Origin: Protonemura montana
Lineage: Eukaryota; Arthropoda; Insecta; Plecoptera; Nemouridae
Assembly (NCBI GenBank): GCA_947568835.1
Contig: OX387610.1
Coordinates: 11,947,001 to 12,011,000, forward strand
Direction of reading: 5' to 3'
Length of the DNA stretch: 64,000 nucleotides
The position numbers were made by a program, and so were the translations under genes. Below, in pieces: positions 33,306-44,440 of this stretch (positions within the stretch are counted from its first letter, which is position 1; every line of letters begins with the position of its first letter). The notes below the pieces were generated by a model. It was given only the letters and a program-made list of their open reading frames with translations. It did no database searches and was not told the origin of the DNA.

Positions 33306-34046
33306 ATGGCGCAAGGCGAGAGGCGAAGCTGGTTATATCAGGCGGAAAATTACTGGAGAAAAAGCTCCCGCCAATTAAGATTATGGGCCAAACGTCCAGA
33401 CGCCCAAAAGCCCGACAACGAGTTGCAAGCCAAATCTAAAGAATTTTTTGAGGGTTTGAAGATGTCGCGCGAAGAACGTCAACAGCTTGAGCGTAACACT
33501 CACACGCAAAGCGACAGCAGCCACTGGCTTGAAAAGCGGCGGAAGCTCATAACGGCGTCGATGTCATTGGAGATTTGCAGGCGTCGACCAACCACCAGCT
33601 GCAAAGCTCTAGTCTCGCAGCAACTGTACAAAGATGTTGAAAATACAAGCGCAATGAAACACGCCAGAGACAACGAGGCAATTGCTTTGCAGCTCGAAAA
33701 TGTGTTAAATAATGTGGACAGGCCGACACCAGACCTAGCAGTCCACATTGAAAAATGTGGGCTCTTCGTCGACAAAGATTTGCCGTTTTTAGGAGCTACG
33801 CTTGACAGATTTATCGGCAACGATGGCATAGTAGAAGTTAAATGTCCTCTGCTCTGTAAAAATATTACACCTGAAACCGGGACCGCTCGGCGCGTCAAAT
33901 CCGATGCAAAAAAATTCTGGCTTGTCGAAAATTCTGGCACTACATCCATCAACCGGAGCAATCTGTATTTTTATCAAGTCCAAATGCAGCTACATGTCAC
34001 CAAAAGACGTTACTGTCTGTATGCGGTTGAACTCCTCATGGCATAA
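33306..34046 (+). CDS. YqaJ-type exonuclease/recombinase domain protein, copy 2
   Basis: 246-codon frame with the same residues as copy 1, including Asp167, Glu177 and Lys179, and the same frameshifted C-terminal continuation near 34110. Sharing the frameshift shows that the gene was already broken before the block was duplicated. Confidence 0.75.
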   Translation: MAQGERRSWLYQAENYWRKSSRQLRLWAKRPDAQKPDNELQAKSKEFFEGLKMSREERQQLERNTHTQSDSSHWLEKRRKLITASMSLEICRRRPTTSCKALVSQQLYKDVENTSAMKHARDNEAIALQLENVLNNVDRPTPDLAVHIEKCGLFVDKDLPFLGATLDRFIGNDGIVEVKCPLLCKNITPETGTARRVKSDAKKFWLVENSGTTSINRSNLYFYQVQMQLHVTKRRYCLYAVELLMA

Positions 34047-34375
34047 AAATGGAGCGAATTGACCGGGACGATACTTTTTGGAAGGACGAGATGGAACCAC
34101 AATGGACCCAATTTTATATTGGATTGCCTACTTCCAGAACTTGTGGACTCTCGTCATCGCAGGTCAATGCCAATTCGTGACCCTGAGTTCATCACTGATG
34201 CAATACTAAGAGACCACTGCAATAGTTACTAGTGCAGATTTATAACTTTGGTCAAGACTGCTATTTAAAAATTCCTCTGGTCCCTTGCCTATACAACGGC
34301 CCATTGTTTCTGGAATGTAATCTCGAACAAGCCCGAGAGCGAGTACAAGACAGCCACCGGAAAGCACAGTCTAGC

Positions 34376-34544
34376 GTGGGAAACAACAGATCGCCACGAA
34401 CAGCGGAGTAATCCACATCCCCGAACGATTCCAAGGATCATCTGAGCATTTTAAATCTGACATAGCTCTGGTACAACTTTCATCTCCAATTGCTGCGAGG
34501 TTGGCAGTGGAGCAGTCTTCTACAGGAATTGCATATTTTGGGCG
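34376..34544 (+). pseudogene. serine-protease-like (S1) exon scrap, copy 2
   Basis: As copy 1 with one change (HIPERFQGS instead of HIPEHFQGS). Confidence 0.4.
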
Positions 34545-34649
34545 CCAGCTGTTGGCTAGCAACAGTATGGGCCTCGTAACATTCATTGCCAAGCAGTTTC
34601 GTGAGCGATAACTGGTCTTCGAGCCAGTGAGATTCCTCTAAGCTTCAAA

Positions 34650-34680
<31 letters not shown>
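34650..34680. repeat. 31-base poly-G run
   Basis: An unbroken G run joins the end of duplicated block 2 to unrelated sequence. Copy 1 has only two G at the same place. Such runs are typical sequencing or gap-filling artefacts. Confidence 0.9.
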
Positions 34681-34682
<2 letters not shown>

Positions 34683-34950
34683 GGCAGTGCTACAAGGACT
34701 GGATAAGGGACCAGTACAAGACCATTGTCCTGACCCGCATGACCTAGGGTCTGCGGGTCGCTGCAGGGAAGCTGATATGGGCCGATATCAGCTTCCGAAA
34801 GCTTCAGCTAGACGAAGCTTTGGGTTTCACCGAAAAGGAAGATGAAGAATACTTGACCCGGAAAAAAGAAATTGAAGCCCAGGACAAGGAGGATTACCTA
34901 AAAAGAATGTCATATCGAAGTATCCAGCTGAGAAGCGTCGTAATATAGCT
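34681..34950 (+). pseudogene. unrecognised coding-like stretch
   Basis: One frame with a single stop reads QCYKDWIRDQYKTIVLTRMT, then GLRVAAGKLIWADISFRKLQ and a charged tail (EKEDEEYLTRKKEIEAQDKE). It looks like real protein sequence but no family was recognised. Confidence 0.3.
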
Positions 34951-34959
34951 CTCTGTGCT

Positions 34960-35260
34960 CATTTAATCATTGTCGAAATCTTGCAACAAATTGCACTGTT
35001 CTGTGTCATCTTATAACAGTTTTGTGAATATCTAAAATATCTCTGCTGTGTGTAGCAATAAATAGCAATCAATTAAGTAGAGTATCGATCAAACGCTCTC
35101 AAGACAAGCAATCAATCATTGATTTTTATGGAGCTTCGATAGGTGACAACTATGGGCTTGAAACCAACTTGACAAGGGAGCTAGCATGAAACAAATTGCA
35201 CTGATCTGTGCCATTTTATTACAGTATTGTGAATATCTACGATATCTGTGCTGTTCGCAC
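34960..35260. repeat. dispersed repeat with ATGGGCTTGAAACCAAC, copy 1
   Basis: Blocks around ACCAAACGCTCTCAAGAC-like, ATGGGCTTGAAACCAAC and AACAAATTGCAC match 36560-36790; the remainder (ATATCTGTGCTGTT...) matches DNA on the far side of the LINE at 38301-38370. Confidence 0.75.
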
Positions 35261-35671
35261 CTATAAATGGGAATTAATTACGTATACGGTATCGTATAGT
35301 AAACAACAGTGAAACAATATACGACAATAGAAGTGTGTATTGAGCAGTGGATAGGAGTTATCCATGGACAAAGATTGATTTTTTCATCCATGAAACAAGA
35401 GATTCAACTGCTGAAATCTGAGAATCACAGCTATCTCATCACACAATCGATATTCAGTAGCAAAACCCTGACAACTTTGACGATTTGCTAGCCAACAGAT
35501 CCAAATGTCCCGACTAACAATCTTGCTACAGGTTGTACATGAACGAGTTTGAAAAAGACTTTGGCCACGTCAACACTGCAGGAAACAATGATTTCCTTAT
35601 AGCGAAGCCTCACATAACCAGGAATGCAAACATCCATATGCATCATGGGAGTTTGCATCATGGTACGGCTG

Positions 35672-36055
35672 TCAACTCCAATCGCTGCGAAGTTGGCAGT
35701 GGAGTACTATTCTTTTAAAAGCTTTTCCTATTTGCGGCACCAGCTGTTGGCTAGCAACAGTATGGGCCTCGCAACATTCCTTGCCAAGCAGTTTCGTGAG
35801 CGATAACTGGTCTTTGAGCCGGTGAGATTCCTCTAAGCTTCAAGGTAAGCTAAGGTCATCCTGATCGTAACAGGCTTCCTGTCCAGTGTAAACCTGGCCA
35901 GCATCGCCAGCCAGGTCTTGCTGCCCGCCTGGTGCAAGGACGTCGGACACAAGATATTGCTGCAGTTGGCGCTGAGGCGCTACCTCACGCTTCGGACACA
36001 AGATCATGCTGCAGATGGCGCTGAGGCTTGACCTCGCGCTTGGCTTCGCTGGCAG
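35672..36055. repeat. partial third copy of the protease-scrap/GC-rich segment
   Basis: Matches 29431-29800 with about 10 percent differences and small gaps, including GTTGGCTAGCAACAGTATGG and the GGACACAAGAT repeats. More diverged than blocks 1 and 2 are from each other. Confidence 0.8.
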
Positions 36056-36249
36056 ATTTGTAATCGAGGCTAGCTTCCCGGTCGGTGCGCTTCAACACTT
36101 TTCATACCTAGCGATGATCGCGTGGCTGTTGCTGATTTCCGACCTGCAGTTGCGTCAGCTGCCCTAAATACTCGGCGCCACGGACACATCTCGAGCTGGG
36201 TCGTGCCGACCCTCACTTTGTTTTCACTTTTTACCAGTCGGAAGCGGCT

Positions 36250-36356
36250 GAACGCGCTGCTTTTGGTCGCTTGTGCAACGAGGAACCGTGTAATTGTGTG
36301 TATCCTTCTTGATAAGGGGGCAAATATAAATACTACAACGAAATTGGGCGGTTAGC
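36250..36356 (+). pseudogene. ankyrin-repeat-like scrap, copy 3
   Basis: Frame reads LLLVACATRNRVIVCILLDK then GANINTTTKLGG and stops at 36356. Confidence 0.5.
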
Positions 36357-36790
36357 TGTTTCTGGCTAGCTGTGACAAGCGGATGTGTCGCTAGACGAAT
36401 GCAAAGCCAGCTGTTTGAAGTGAACTTGCCGACATGCTTGAATCCCTGCGTAGCAAAGACGTTTGTGAGTGGAATGTCATCACTGGTAGTTAATAACTCA
36501 TACCGTAGTATCCAGCTAAGTAGTGTCGCAACAAGATTCAATTGATCATTGATCAAGTGATCATTGTCGAAAGCTGGCAACAAATTAGAATATTTTGTGA
36601 CATCTTATAACAGTTTTGCGATATCTGTGCTGTTCGCAGTTATAAATAGCAATCAATTAAGGAGAGTAGAGACCAAACGCTCTCAAGACTAGTTGAACAT
36701 TTTATCATTGGATTTAATGGAGCATCGTTAGGTGCCAACCATGGGCTTGAAACCAACATGGGAAGACAGCTAGAAGGAAACAAATTGCAC

Positions 36791-38301
36791 AAAACAACAC
36801 AAAGACCTGCGTCCAATCACTATATTACCAACCATGTCAAAAATACTGGAGAAAGCAGTACATAAACAACTCAGTGAACATGTTGAGAAAAACAATATCC
36901 TCCCAGACACCCAGTCAGGATTCCGGAAGAATCATAGTACCACCACAGTGCTACTAGATGTGTCAGATGACATACTTCGTGCCATGGAAGCAGCAGAAGT
37001 CACGAGTCTAATACTACTAGACTACTCCCGAGCATTCGACACGATAAACCATCCACTACTGATCAAGCTACTCAGCAACATCTGCTCTGAAGGTGCAACT
37101 CAAGAGTGGTTTACCAGCTATCTTACCAGAAGAAGCCAAAGTGTGGTAGTAAAACATGGTACGACACAGAAACAGTCTTCGCTGCTTAACATACCCTCAG
37201 GCGTGCCACAGGGGTCAATACTCGCCCCGCTACTATTCACCATCTACACAGCGGATCTACCCAGCATAATCAAAGGCTGCAAAATAAAACAATTTGCAGA
37301 CGACACCCAAATATACTACTCTTTCAAACCACAAGACACACCGGCAGCACTGGCGGTGATAAACTCAACCCTGGCTGACATTCTTAAATGGTCGAGTGAA
37401 AGAGCACTGATAATAAATCCCTCAAAAACAGTGTCCCTACTGTTCGGAACAAACACCCAGAGAGCGAAAACAATGGAGCTGAACTTCAAAATCACAATCG
37501 ATGGAACCGATATAAAATTATCCGACAACGCACGAAACCTGGGGCTGATAATGGACAGCAACCTCAACTACGCTGCGCACGTCACCAGCTTGCGAAATAA
37601 AGCTAGATTCAAACTCCGGTCACTTTATAGGTTTAAAGCCATACTACCTCCAACAGCAAAAATAATCCTATGCGACTCCCTAATACTGTCTCAAATAAAC
37701 TATTGTGCGCTGGTCTATGGACCAGGCATAACAAAAAACAACTTCAAACATTTACAAAAAATCCAAAATTCCTGTGCCAGGTACTCTCTCAACATCAAGC
37801 AAAGAGAGCACATAACTCCTGGCATTCGGAGGGCTGGCTGGCTGAAAATGGCAGAAAGACTCAAACTTCAAGCACTCTGCACCATCCATAGAACACTAGT
37901 CACAGGAAAACCAGATTACCTCAAACGAAAACTAAACAAAAGAAGTGACCTCCACGACATCAATATACGCTCAAAAGGACAAATTTCCACGCAACACCAC
38001 CGAACAAAAAAGTACTGCGCCTCTTTCACACACTTTGGAACATCACTATATAACCTATTACCAGAAAAAACCAAGACATATGGACCAGAAAAATTCAAAA
38101 AAGAAGTTAAAAAAATGTACCAACTAGAGGATGAGAAGTCAGACTTACAGGCATAGTCTTAATTATAGAAGAAGGTTGCATGGAACAACAAAAAGTGATG
38201 TTAGGATGCATTATTCTAATATTACTACTTTGAATGTGACCCATTGACATGTATTATGTATTAACAACTATTCATGCAATAAACATATATACATACATAC
38301 T
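36791..38301 (+). mobile_element. 5'-truncated Jockey/CR1-like LINE with CATA tail
   Basis: Sequence between the repeat halves ATTGCAC (36790) and CTGTGCCAG (about 38305) is foreign to the repeat, so it is an insertion. It holds an uninterrupted RT frame and ends in ATATATACATACATAC, a short tandem 3' tail. Confidence 0.85.
36834..38156 (+). CDS. LINE reverse transcriptase, C-terminal 440 residues, uninterrupted
   Basis: Contains QSGFRKNHSTTTVLLDV, LLDYSRAFDTINH (first catalytic Asp), GVPQGSILAPLLFTIY, the FADD box (IKQFADDTQIYY), the NLGLIMD thumb motif and a full C-terminal domain ending KKMYQLEDEKSDLQA. No stop or frameshift. The N-terminal endonuclease is missing. A different family from the LINE at 25881. 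Confidence 0.92.
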   Translation: MSKILEKAVHKQLSEHVEKNNILPDTQSGFRKNHSTTTVLLDVSDDILRAMEAAEVTSLILLDYSRAFDTINHPLLIKLLSNICSEGATQEWFTSYLTRRSQSVVVKHGTTQKQSSLLNIPSGVPQGSILAPLLFTIYTADLPSIIKGCKIKQFADDTQIYYSFKPQDTPAALAVINSTLADILKWSSERALIINPSKTVSLLFGTNTQRAKTMELNFKITIDGTDIKLSDNARNLGLIMDSNLNYAAHVTSLRNKARFKLRSLYRFKAILPPTAKIILCDSLILSQINYCALVYGPGITKNNFKHLQKIQNSCARYSLNIKQREHITPGIRRAGWLKMAERLKLQALCTIHRTLVTGKPDYLKRKLNKRSDLHDINIRSKGQISTQHHRTKKYCASFTHFGTSLYNLLPEKTKTYGPEKFKKEVKKMYQLEDEKSDLQA

Positions 38302-38370
38302 TTTCTGTGCCAGATATTGTACACTGACAGACAGTAATGTGAATATCCACGATTTCTGTGTTGTTAGGAT

Positions 38371-39384
38371 AAACCCAAGTTAAATTTTCACGACCCATTT
38401 ACTGGCAACTTTCAAGATGTACCGTCCATATTATCCCTAGGACGGCAATATTTTTACTGTCGAAGTAAAATATATCCGACAGCAATTAATGCATTTGTGA
38501 CAGTGTGTGTTGGCAAATCTACAACAACTAAAAAAACTTCCGACTTCGTGCCTGGCTTTGTCACTTATATTTGCATTCAAGCTGGTTGGTGGACTTTACT
38601 GGAAGATTCTTGACAATCGAGGCAATAGAGGGTGTACGCTGGAGGATGCCGATTGTGATTGCCGGGATCATCGTCGTTTGACGATGAAAGAGACGGTCTG
38701 ATCCTTTGTAGATTGGTATCGTTGTTTTTATATTGACATAAACAAGCCAAATAGCATTGAGCTCTTTGAATGCATGCACGAGATTAATTTCCTGGGGAGG
38801 CTGACCATACTCAGATGTGAAGATTTTTAGTTCGAATTGTGGATCCTGAAGCACCAAAAACAAAACAGAGGAATAACGATGGACTAGACCCGGCTTTAAA
38901 CCCAGACAAACGCCTGGTAGGAAAGAACTGGAAGAGATTTGCATTTAAAACCCTTCTTTTTTTTCTTACTTAATTTTCAACATTTTTCAAAATTTTTCTT
39001 ATTCTTCTTATTCTTCTTAATAATCCATCAATTTTATGTACCAATACTTGATTATACTTTGGCGGCCGGAGGTGTAAGAGTTCGTAATTTGAATTGAAAG
39101 AGTGGTTGGCTCGCGAGATTGTGAACAAGATGGCGAGCATTATGTCACGAAACTTTCCGACAAGAATTGGTAGTACAATAATGAAATGTCGAATGTTTGC
39201 GAAAACAAGATGATCGTGTAGTAAATACAAATCTTGGAAGTCCACGAATATTTCCTTGGATTTTCTAAAACAGTCTCGACAACATCGCCACCATGACGAT
39301 GGCAATAAAAATGGCGTAGAAGCAAAACTAGTCGAGTAGAGTCTAGAGCTGTGTTTGTTCACTGTTAAGAGCACTCTCTAAACC
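38371..39384. other. about 1 kb with no recognisable gene
   Basis: Open frames up to 134 codons on the minus strand show no known motif. Poly-pyrimidine stretch at 38955-39020. Nothing diagnostic. Confidence 0.35.
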
Positions 39385-39490
39385 TCAAAACACAATGAAA
39401 ATAAATGTGAAATCACAAGATTGTCAAGTGCTAGTAAAATATATGATCAACATAGTAAAGAATTCATCGGAAAGATTAGCGTGATTGGCA
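39385..39490 (+). pseudogene. second hAT transposase scrap
   Basis: The frame reads TMKINVKSQDCQVLVKYMIN then IVKNSSERLA, residue-by-residue related to MKVNIKVRDTLILVRDVINI in the fragment at 20150-20250. A short dead piece of the same family. Confidence 0.5.
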
Positions 39491-39723
39491 CTTGGACGTG
39501 CAGGGGTAAGAATTGGCAATTTAGATCAGGGGCGGTGACCAGAGTAGACCGCACATATGTTTGACGGCAGGGATCTGCCGTCCTTGACCTGGGGTGCCGT
39601 TACCGCCTGCAGGGCGCCGAGTGCCGCCGTCCTCAATAGACGTGTAAAGTAGAGTTAGAAGTGTTACGCCTACCTATTGAGTTTTGAAGTGATTAAAGCC
39701 ATATTTGTTCATCGGTGTTAACC

Positions 39724-39941
39724 ATGGATGATCAATTTCGATTTGAAGACTCCGATTCCGGCGATGAGTTGTTTATGGTTATTGCGGCGCGAGGGAGAAG
39801 AGTGAAAACTGTTAGATCCCGTGTCGATCACTTCACGTAATGGAATGACATTGAGTTTGTGATGCGCTTCAGATTGACGAAGCAAACTGTTTTGCTATTA
39901 CTACACCAGATCGACCACATGTTGGAGCATCCTACTGACAG
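39724..39941 (+). pseudogene. Harbinger transposase N-terminal exon remnant (element C)
   Basis: Starts ATGGATGATC and reads DSGDELFMVIAARGRR, a TAA at 39838-39840, then WNDIEFVMRFRLTKQTVLLL before a clean donor at 39942. It aligns with exon 1 of the transposases at 48252 and 49379 (WNDEEFFIRFRLTKPTVLQL) but is a separate, diverged copy. No second exon follows. Confidence 0.7.
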
Positions 39942-40080
39942 GTAAGCGTACACATTTCTTTATATACAATGCTTTTATGCTAGTTTGCCTTATGCCCTTT
40001 CAATTTCACTTTCAATTGATTTCACAATTTATTTATTTTTTTTTTTTGATTCAGTTTTTCCTACTTTTTCTCTGTTTTCA

Positions 40081-40213
40081 GATGGACCTCCTTAACCGAA
40101 TCGAAAGCTGCAAGGGGATCGATTTTGGGAAGATTGACGATGTACCGGAAAATACAGCTTTCCTAATATATGAGTGGGTGGCTATTACGACTAGATACGG
40201 TTGTCAAATATAG
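40081..40213 (+). other. small unrecognised exon-like frame
   Basis: After a good acceptor (TGTTTTCAG) the frame reads MDLLNRIESCKGIDFGKIDD then VPENTAFLIYEWVAITTRYG and stops. It looks like genuine protein sequence, perhaps from another mobile element; family unknown. Confidence 0.3.
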
Positions 40214-40289
40214 ATCACTATTAACTAAGTAAAGTATTTTCTCACCTCGAAATTTAACAAAAGTACTGATTTAGACGTTACCTCTGTTA

Positions 40290-41690
40290 GGGCCAGTTTT
40301 ACAACATTTTTCTTTAACTCTGAGATGACTAACTCTCACATAAAAGTTATCTCCTAGATAACGAAAAATGAGTTTTACAATCCATTTCCATCTGCGAGTT
40401 AACTATTCTTAGGTTTAAAAAAGTAGAGTAAATTTTTTCAATGGTTGGTATTGTTCCAAAGCCTTCTATTGCTAGTATCTTTGCTGACAACTGCGTGTGT
40501 AAGCTGTTTCAAATATGGCGGGAGTGAAGAAGAAATCACGATCTACAAATTTTACAAAAGACGATGAAGAGCGTTTAATAAGTTTATGCAAGAAATATGC
40601 TCCAATTATAGAGTGTAAAAAGACTGACAAGTTTACATGGAAGCAGAAGGTAAGCATAAATAATGGCAATTTTGTGATGAATGCAAAGAATTGTAAGGTT
40701 ACAGCCTCTTTGGTTACAGCTTGGAACATATTGGCAATCCCAATAATATTGCCTGACACTATTGAAATTGATAAAATTTATTTTAACAGAATGAAGCATG
40801 ACAAAATCTAGCCAACGATTTTAATGCCGGCTCTACTTCAGGGCCAAGAACAGCGGCTGCACTAAATTTAAAATTAAAAAATCTCAAGAAAGATTTCCGG
40901 AAGCCGGTAGCGCAGGAGCGCCAGTCAATGTACGCTACAGGTGGAGGCCGAGCCGATCAAACACAATCTTATCCTTTAGAGCATGAGCTTGGAGAAATTC
41001 TGGCAATGTCAGCAAAAGGGCTAGAGAACCCCTTTGACAGCGACATTGTGGGTCACGGCACCACGGAGGAATCTGAAGTAGATGAGGATGTGGAAATGGT
41101 AGGTAAAATTTTGTCAATTGCAAAATGCAGTAGTCATTTTATTTATAAGAATTTTTACATTTACATACTAACCTGAATGACTGTGATGTCTTTGCAGACG
41201 GGATGTTGGGAATTAGTGAACGCACAAATTGAATTTGGAAATGATGTATCCGAGGTGGATATACCTGTTGTAGAGTCTCAGGACTGGAGTTCCTACAACC
41301 CGGGAATGCTTCGCAAAAAAAAACATCCTGCCCTGACACAGAAACCAGCATTGAAAAAAGGGTACGTGCAGTCCTTAACATTAATACTCCTTAATGTTAT
41401 CGCAAGGTAGGAAAACGAATAAATCAGAGAACACTTTCTTGTACTTGCACGTCTATTTTCTGAAGGAACTCGAGCACCATCTACATCTACATCTTGGGAA
41501 CCTGATGATGATAGTATTGAACCAGACCAGCCAAATGATGAACCTAAAGAAAAAACTCCAGGTTTGTTTTGCTGTTACAAATTATATCAATGTCCCTTAC
41601 TATTTAACATATAATTAGTATATATATATTATAAAATTAATTATTACATAATTATTATGAAAATTATTTTGTTTAGGTTCAAGACCAAGT
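40290..41690 (+). mobile_element. Harbinger A', truncated inverted copy of the Myb end of element A
   Basis: Begins TTA/GGGCCAGTTTTACAACATT and matches the right end of A (50985-52374) in inverse orientation until GACCAAGT at 41690, where similarity stops. The Myb/SANT gene inside is broken. No transposase in this copy. Confidence 0.85.
40515..41690 (+). pseudogene. Myb/SANT-like Harbinger partner gene, broken copy A'
   Basis: Exon 1 (40515-40649) encodes an intact start of an MSANTD-type DNA-binding domain (NFTKDDEERLISLCKKYAPI). In exon 2 (from 40789) the expected Trp codon of NEAWQNLA is TGA, and a run of six A rather than five before the donor near 41360 shifts the frame. The last exon is missing. 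The copy at 52149 has TGG, so this is a later mutation. Confidence 0.8.
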
Positions 41691-42388
41691 ATTTTTAGGT
41701 GACATATGCTAACCTATAAAAACAAGACAGTACTACTACGTAGCTACTACTGGCAAACCTATACGTTATCTTTGCTACAAGCTATGCTACTAGTAGGCAT
41801 CTTGGTAGTGCGTAGGGAAACATCATAATCTAGCCTTGATCTCTGTAATTTCTAGGTCCATCCACACTTAAACGGAGGTTGAAGCAAACTGTAATCTCAT
41901 CCGAAAAATTGCCGACGAGATCGCACGACAGAGTTCCATCGAAAAGCCAATCACTATCTGACAAAAATCAAAAGTTCCGAGCTGAAGAGAGGCATAAGAA
42001 GACCCGTGATCAGCTATCGATGAGTCAAGTTAAAATGTACATACAATATAATAAGCTAACACTAAAATGTCACATAAGATAGATCTCAATTCACAGTAAT
42101 GTATCGTATACTGACTGGAAATCGATATTCTGTGAAGCCTAGCGTAGGAACATATCTAAATAACGATAGTTTTTTTTCAGTGGGTGACAAGAAGGATGTA
42201 CTGCTGAGCCTTCTGTAAGTGTTCAAGTCAATGACACTGTTCAAGAAGAAGAAAATAAAAATTTAGCAGCAGAAGCACTGCTAGAACTGAGGTCAGCAAT
42301 GGGCGAGAAAGAATGTCTCGCTACACAGTTCCGCTTCGCTGTGACGCTGCAAATCAAACATGGTTTATTGATCCTTGCCATAAGGTGA
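41691..42388 (+). other. unassigned DNA between Harbinger A' and A
   Basis: Exon-like frames KSQSLSDKNQKFRAEERHKK near 41940 and NLAAEALLELRSAMGEKECL near 42262 look like protein with coiled character but no family was recognised. It may be an older element into which A inserted. Confidence 0.3.
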
Positions 42389-42640
42389 TTAAGGGCCGGT
42401 TTTACAACATTTCTTATGCCCGGTTTTACCAGTTCTCATATCAACTCCCAGTTAGTCAACCCTGAGTTCAGACATAACTCAGAGTTGGAAAGTTTTGAGT
42501 TTTACCACACACATCCATCTTAGATTTAAGTAACTCGCAGTTTGAACATGGCTGTCGATTTTTTTCCTAATGTTGGTACTGATCAAGCGGGATTTGAAGC
42601 TAAAAACGTCACGTGACATACTGTTATTTTTACATTGAAA

Positions 42641-44330
42641 ATGGCGGAGGTTTTGAAGAAGAAGTGTCGTAGCGACAATTTTACCTTTGAAGACACGAAA
42701 AGAATGATGAAATTGGTTAGAAAGTATGAGACAGTAATAGAATGCAAGAAAACTGACAAATTCACATGGAAACATAAGGTAAGCAAGTACCGATAATCAA
42801 ACATCTATTGAAAATAATTATGCCAGTCATTGGAGATGAAGAAAAAAGTACTGAAATTTATCTAGCAACTGAAATAATTTGTGATAATGTTGTGCCTAAT
42901 GTTGACTACACTTGGATTTGCTATTTAAGTAATTATATTTTATTAGAATGATGCCTGGAACAAACTGGCAAATGACTTTAACTCGGGCACAAATAGCCAC
43001 AAGTCAGCAGCGTCTCTGCAGTCAAAATTCAAAAACATGAAACGGGACTATCGTGTTTGGGCGGCAAAAAAAAGGCAGTCGCTGTTTGCTACTGGAGGAG
43101 GCCCCATGCAAGATATACCGCCACATCCATTTGCTGACGACATGGAGGCACTTATATCGTTGTCCACACATGGAATCGATAATAAATATGACACCGACGG
43201 AACCTATTGTGAGTGCAAACATAATAGAATACTGAATAATTCTCAAGTACGCATACCTACCTTTGAATTTGGGACCAAATTATCTTTTTGTTATCACGCT
43301 TGCAGTGCAGTCTGTCAAGGAAAAGGTACATGGATCCGAAGAGGAAGGTTCGGAGATCGATGAAGATCTAGCTTCGACGCCTCAGGTAAAATAAAACCCT
43401 CTCATTTTCGATTATCAAGAGTAGGTACATAGTTATGTATCTTTATTATAACTATTTATATACAAGTACAATGAAAATTGGAAAGATAAAGGAAATGCAG
43501 CTTACCAAGAAAAAATGAAAATTGGGCTGCGACAGAACTCGTAGATGTAGCCCACTGCCTTCGTTAGTTACATGAGAAGCTATTTCCTCACACACAGGTG
43601 GATGACACACAGATGGATGCTCCTCCGGATGTCGCCACGGAGCCTGTTGTGATTTGGGATGAGAGCGTTCCATGTTCCAATAATTTATCTCCAATCAATT
43701 GGTGCACTTATTCGCCAAACATGTTGAAGCAACCTTTGCATAAAGCACTGGTTGTACCAAGAGGTACTACACATTTACATTAAGTAACATTGCAATCAGC
43801 AAGGTACTATAATCATTACATCAATTACCTTTCTACGTAGGTACTGCACCTTCAATCTCCGTTTCGGATCAGCCATCGGGTAGCAGGCACACAGCTACAA
43901 TAGGTAATCATGCATCTTTTATTTCCAACAATTAACTTTATTGTGATTTGTGAGACACATTTTCTTGATATGTGGCTCTGATATAGATCCACAGAAGCAG
44001 AAATCAATATTCAAAGCTGGAACAAACCGACCATCATTAAAAGCCTTTGCCAAAAGCAAACCTGGATCAGTGAACGCAGACAAATATGCAGCACTTGCTG
44101 CAAAGAAACAAGAACGTGTTGCTCAAGAGATTAAAATACTGGCAGAGAATCAAAAATTGAAAGTGGAGAAACATAAACAAGAAACCGAATGTTTTAATTT
44201 ACAAATAATGAACATGAACAGTGTCCAAGCAATGTTTGAGGAGAAACATAAGAGAGAAATGAAGTTATTAGATTTGCAAATAAAATCTCAGGAGATGGAT
44301 ATCGAAAAGAAGAAGAAAGAAAATAAATGA
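42641..44330 (+). CDS. Myb/SANT-like DNA-binding partner protein of Harbinger B
   Basis: Second protein of PIF/Harbinger elements; it binds DNA ends and helps bring the transposase to the nucleus. Six exons with matched phases: 42641-42778, 42947-43208, 43306-43385, 43598-43763, 43841-43903, 43987-44330, 350 residues with no stop. N-terminal MSANTD3-type domain (NFTFEDTKRMMKLVRKYETV, then WNKLANDFNSG), an acidic linker (GSEEEGSEIDEDL), the WCTYSPNMLKQPLHKAL motif also seen in copy A, and a C-terminal Lys/Glu coiled coil (HKREMKLLDLQIKSQEMDIE). Its 3' end lies 110 bases from the fold-back insertion. Confidence 0.85.
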
Positions 44331-44440
44331 AACGTCCGGCAAAGAAATCACTTTGGCTGTAATTTCACTTTCAGTGCAGATTTAAATAAATATATTGGAA
44401 ATGTTGTCTGTTAATTGTTATGCGTCAAAAATTGCCTTGG

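Larger units (their letters stand above)
32420..34649. repeat. 2.23-kb duplicated block, copy 2
   Basis: Copy of 27361-29590 at offset 5,059; it ends exactly where a run of 31 G begins, a suspicious boundary. Confidence 0.95.

Noticed and set aside
38970..39374. 134-codon minus-strand frame
   Set aside because: No recognisable domain, low-complexity ends and no splice or element context.
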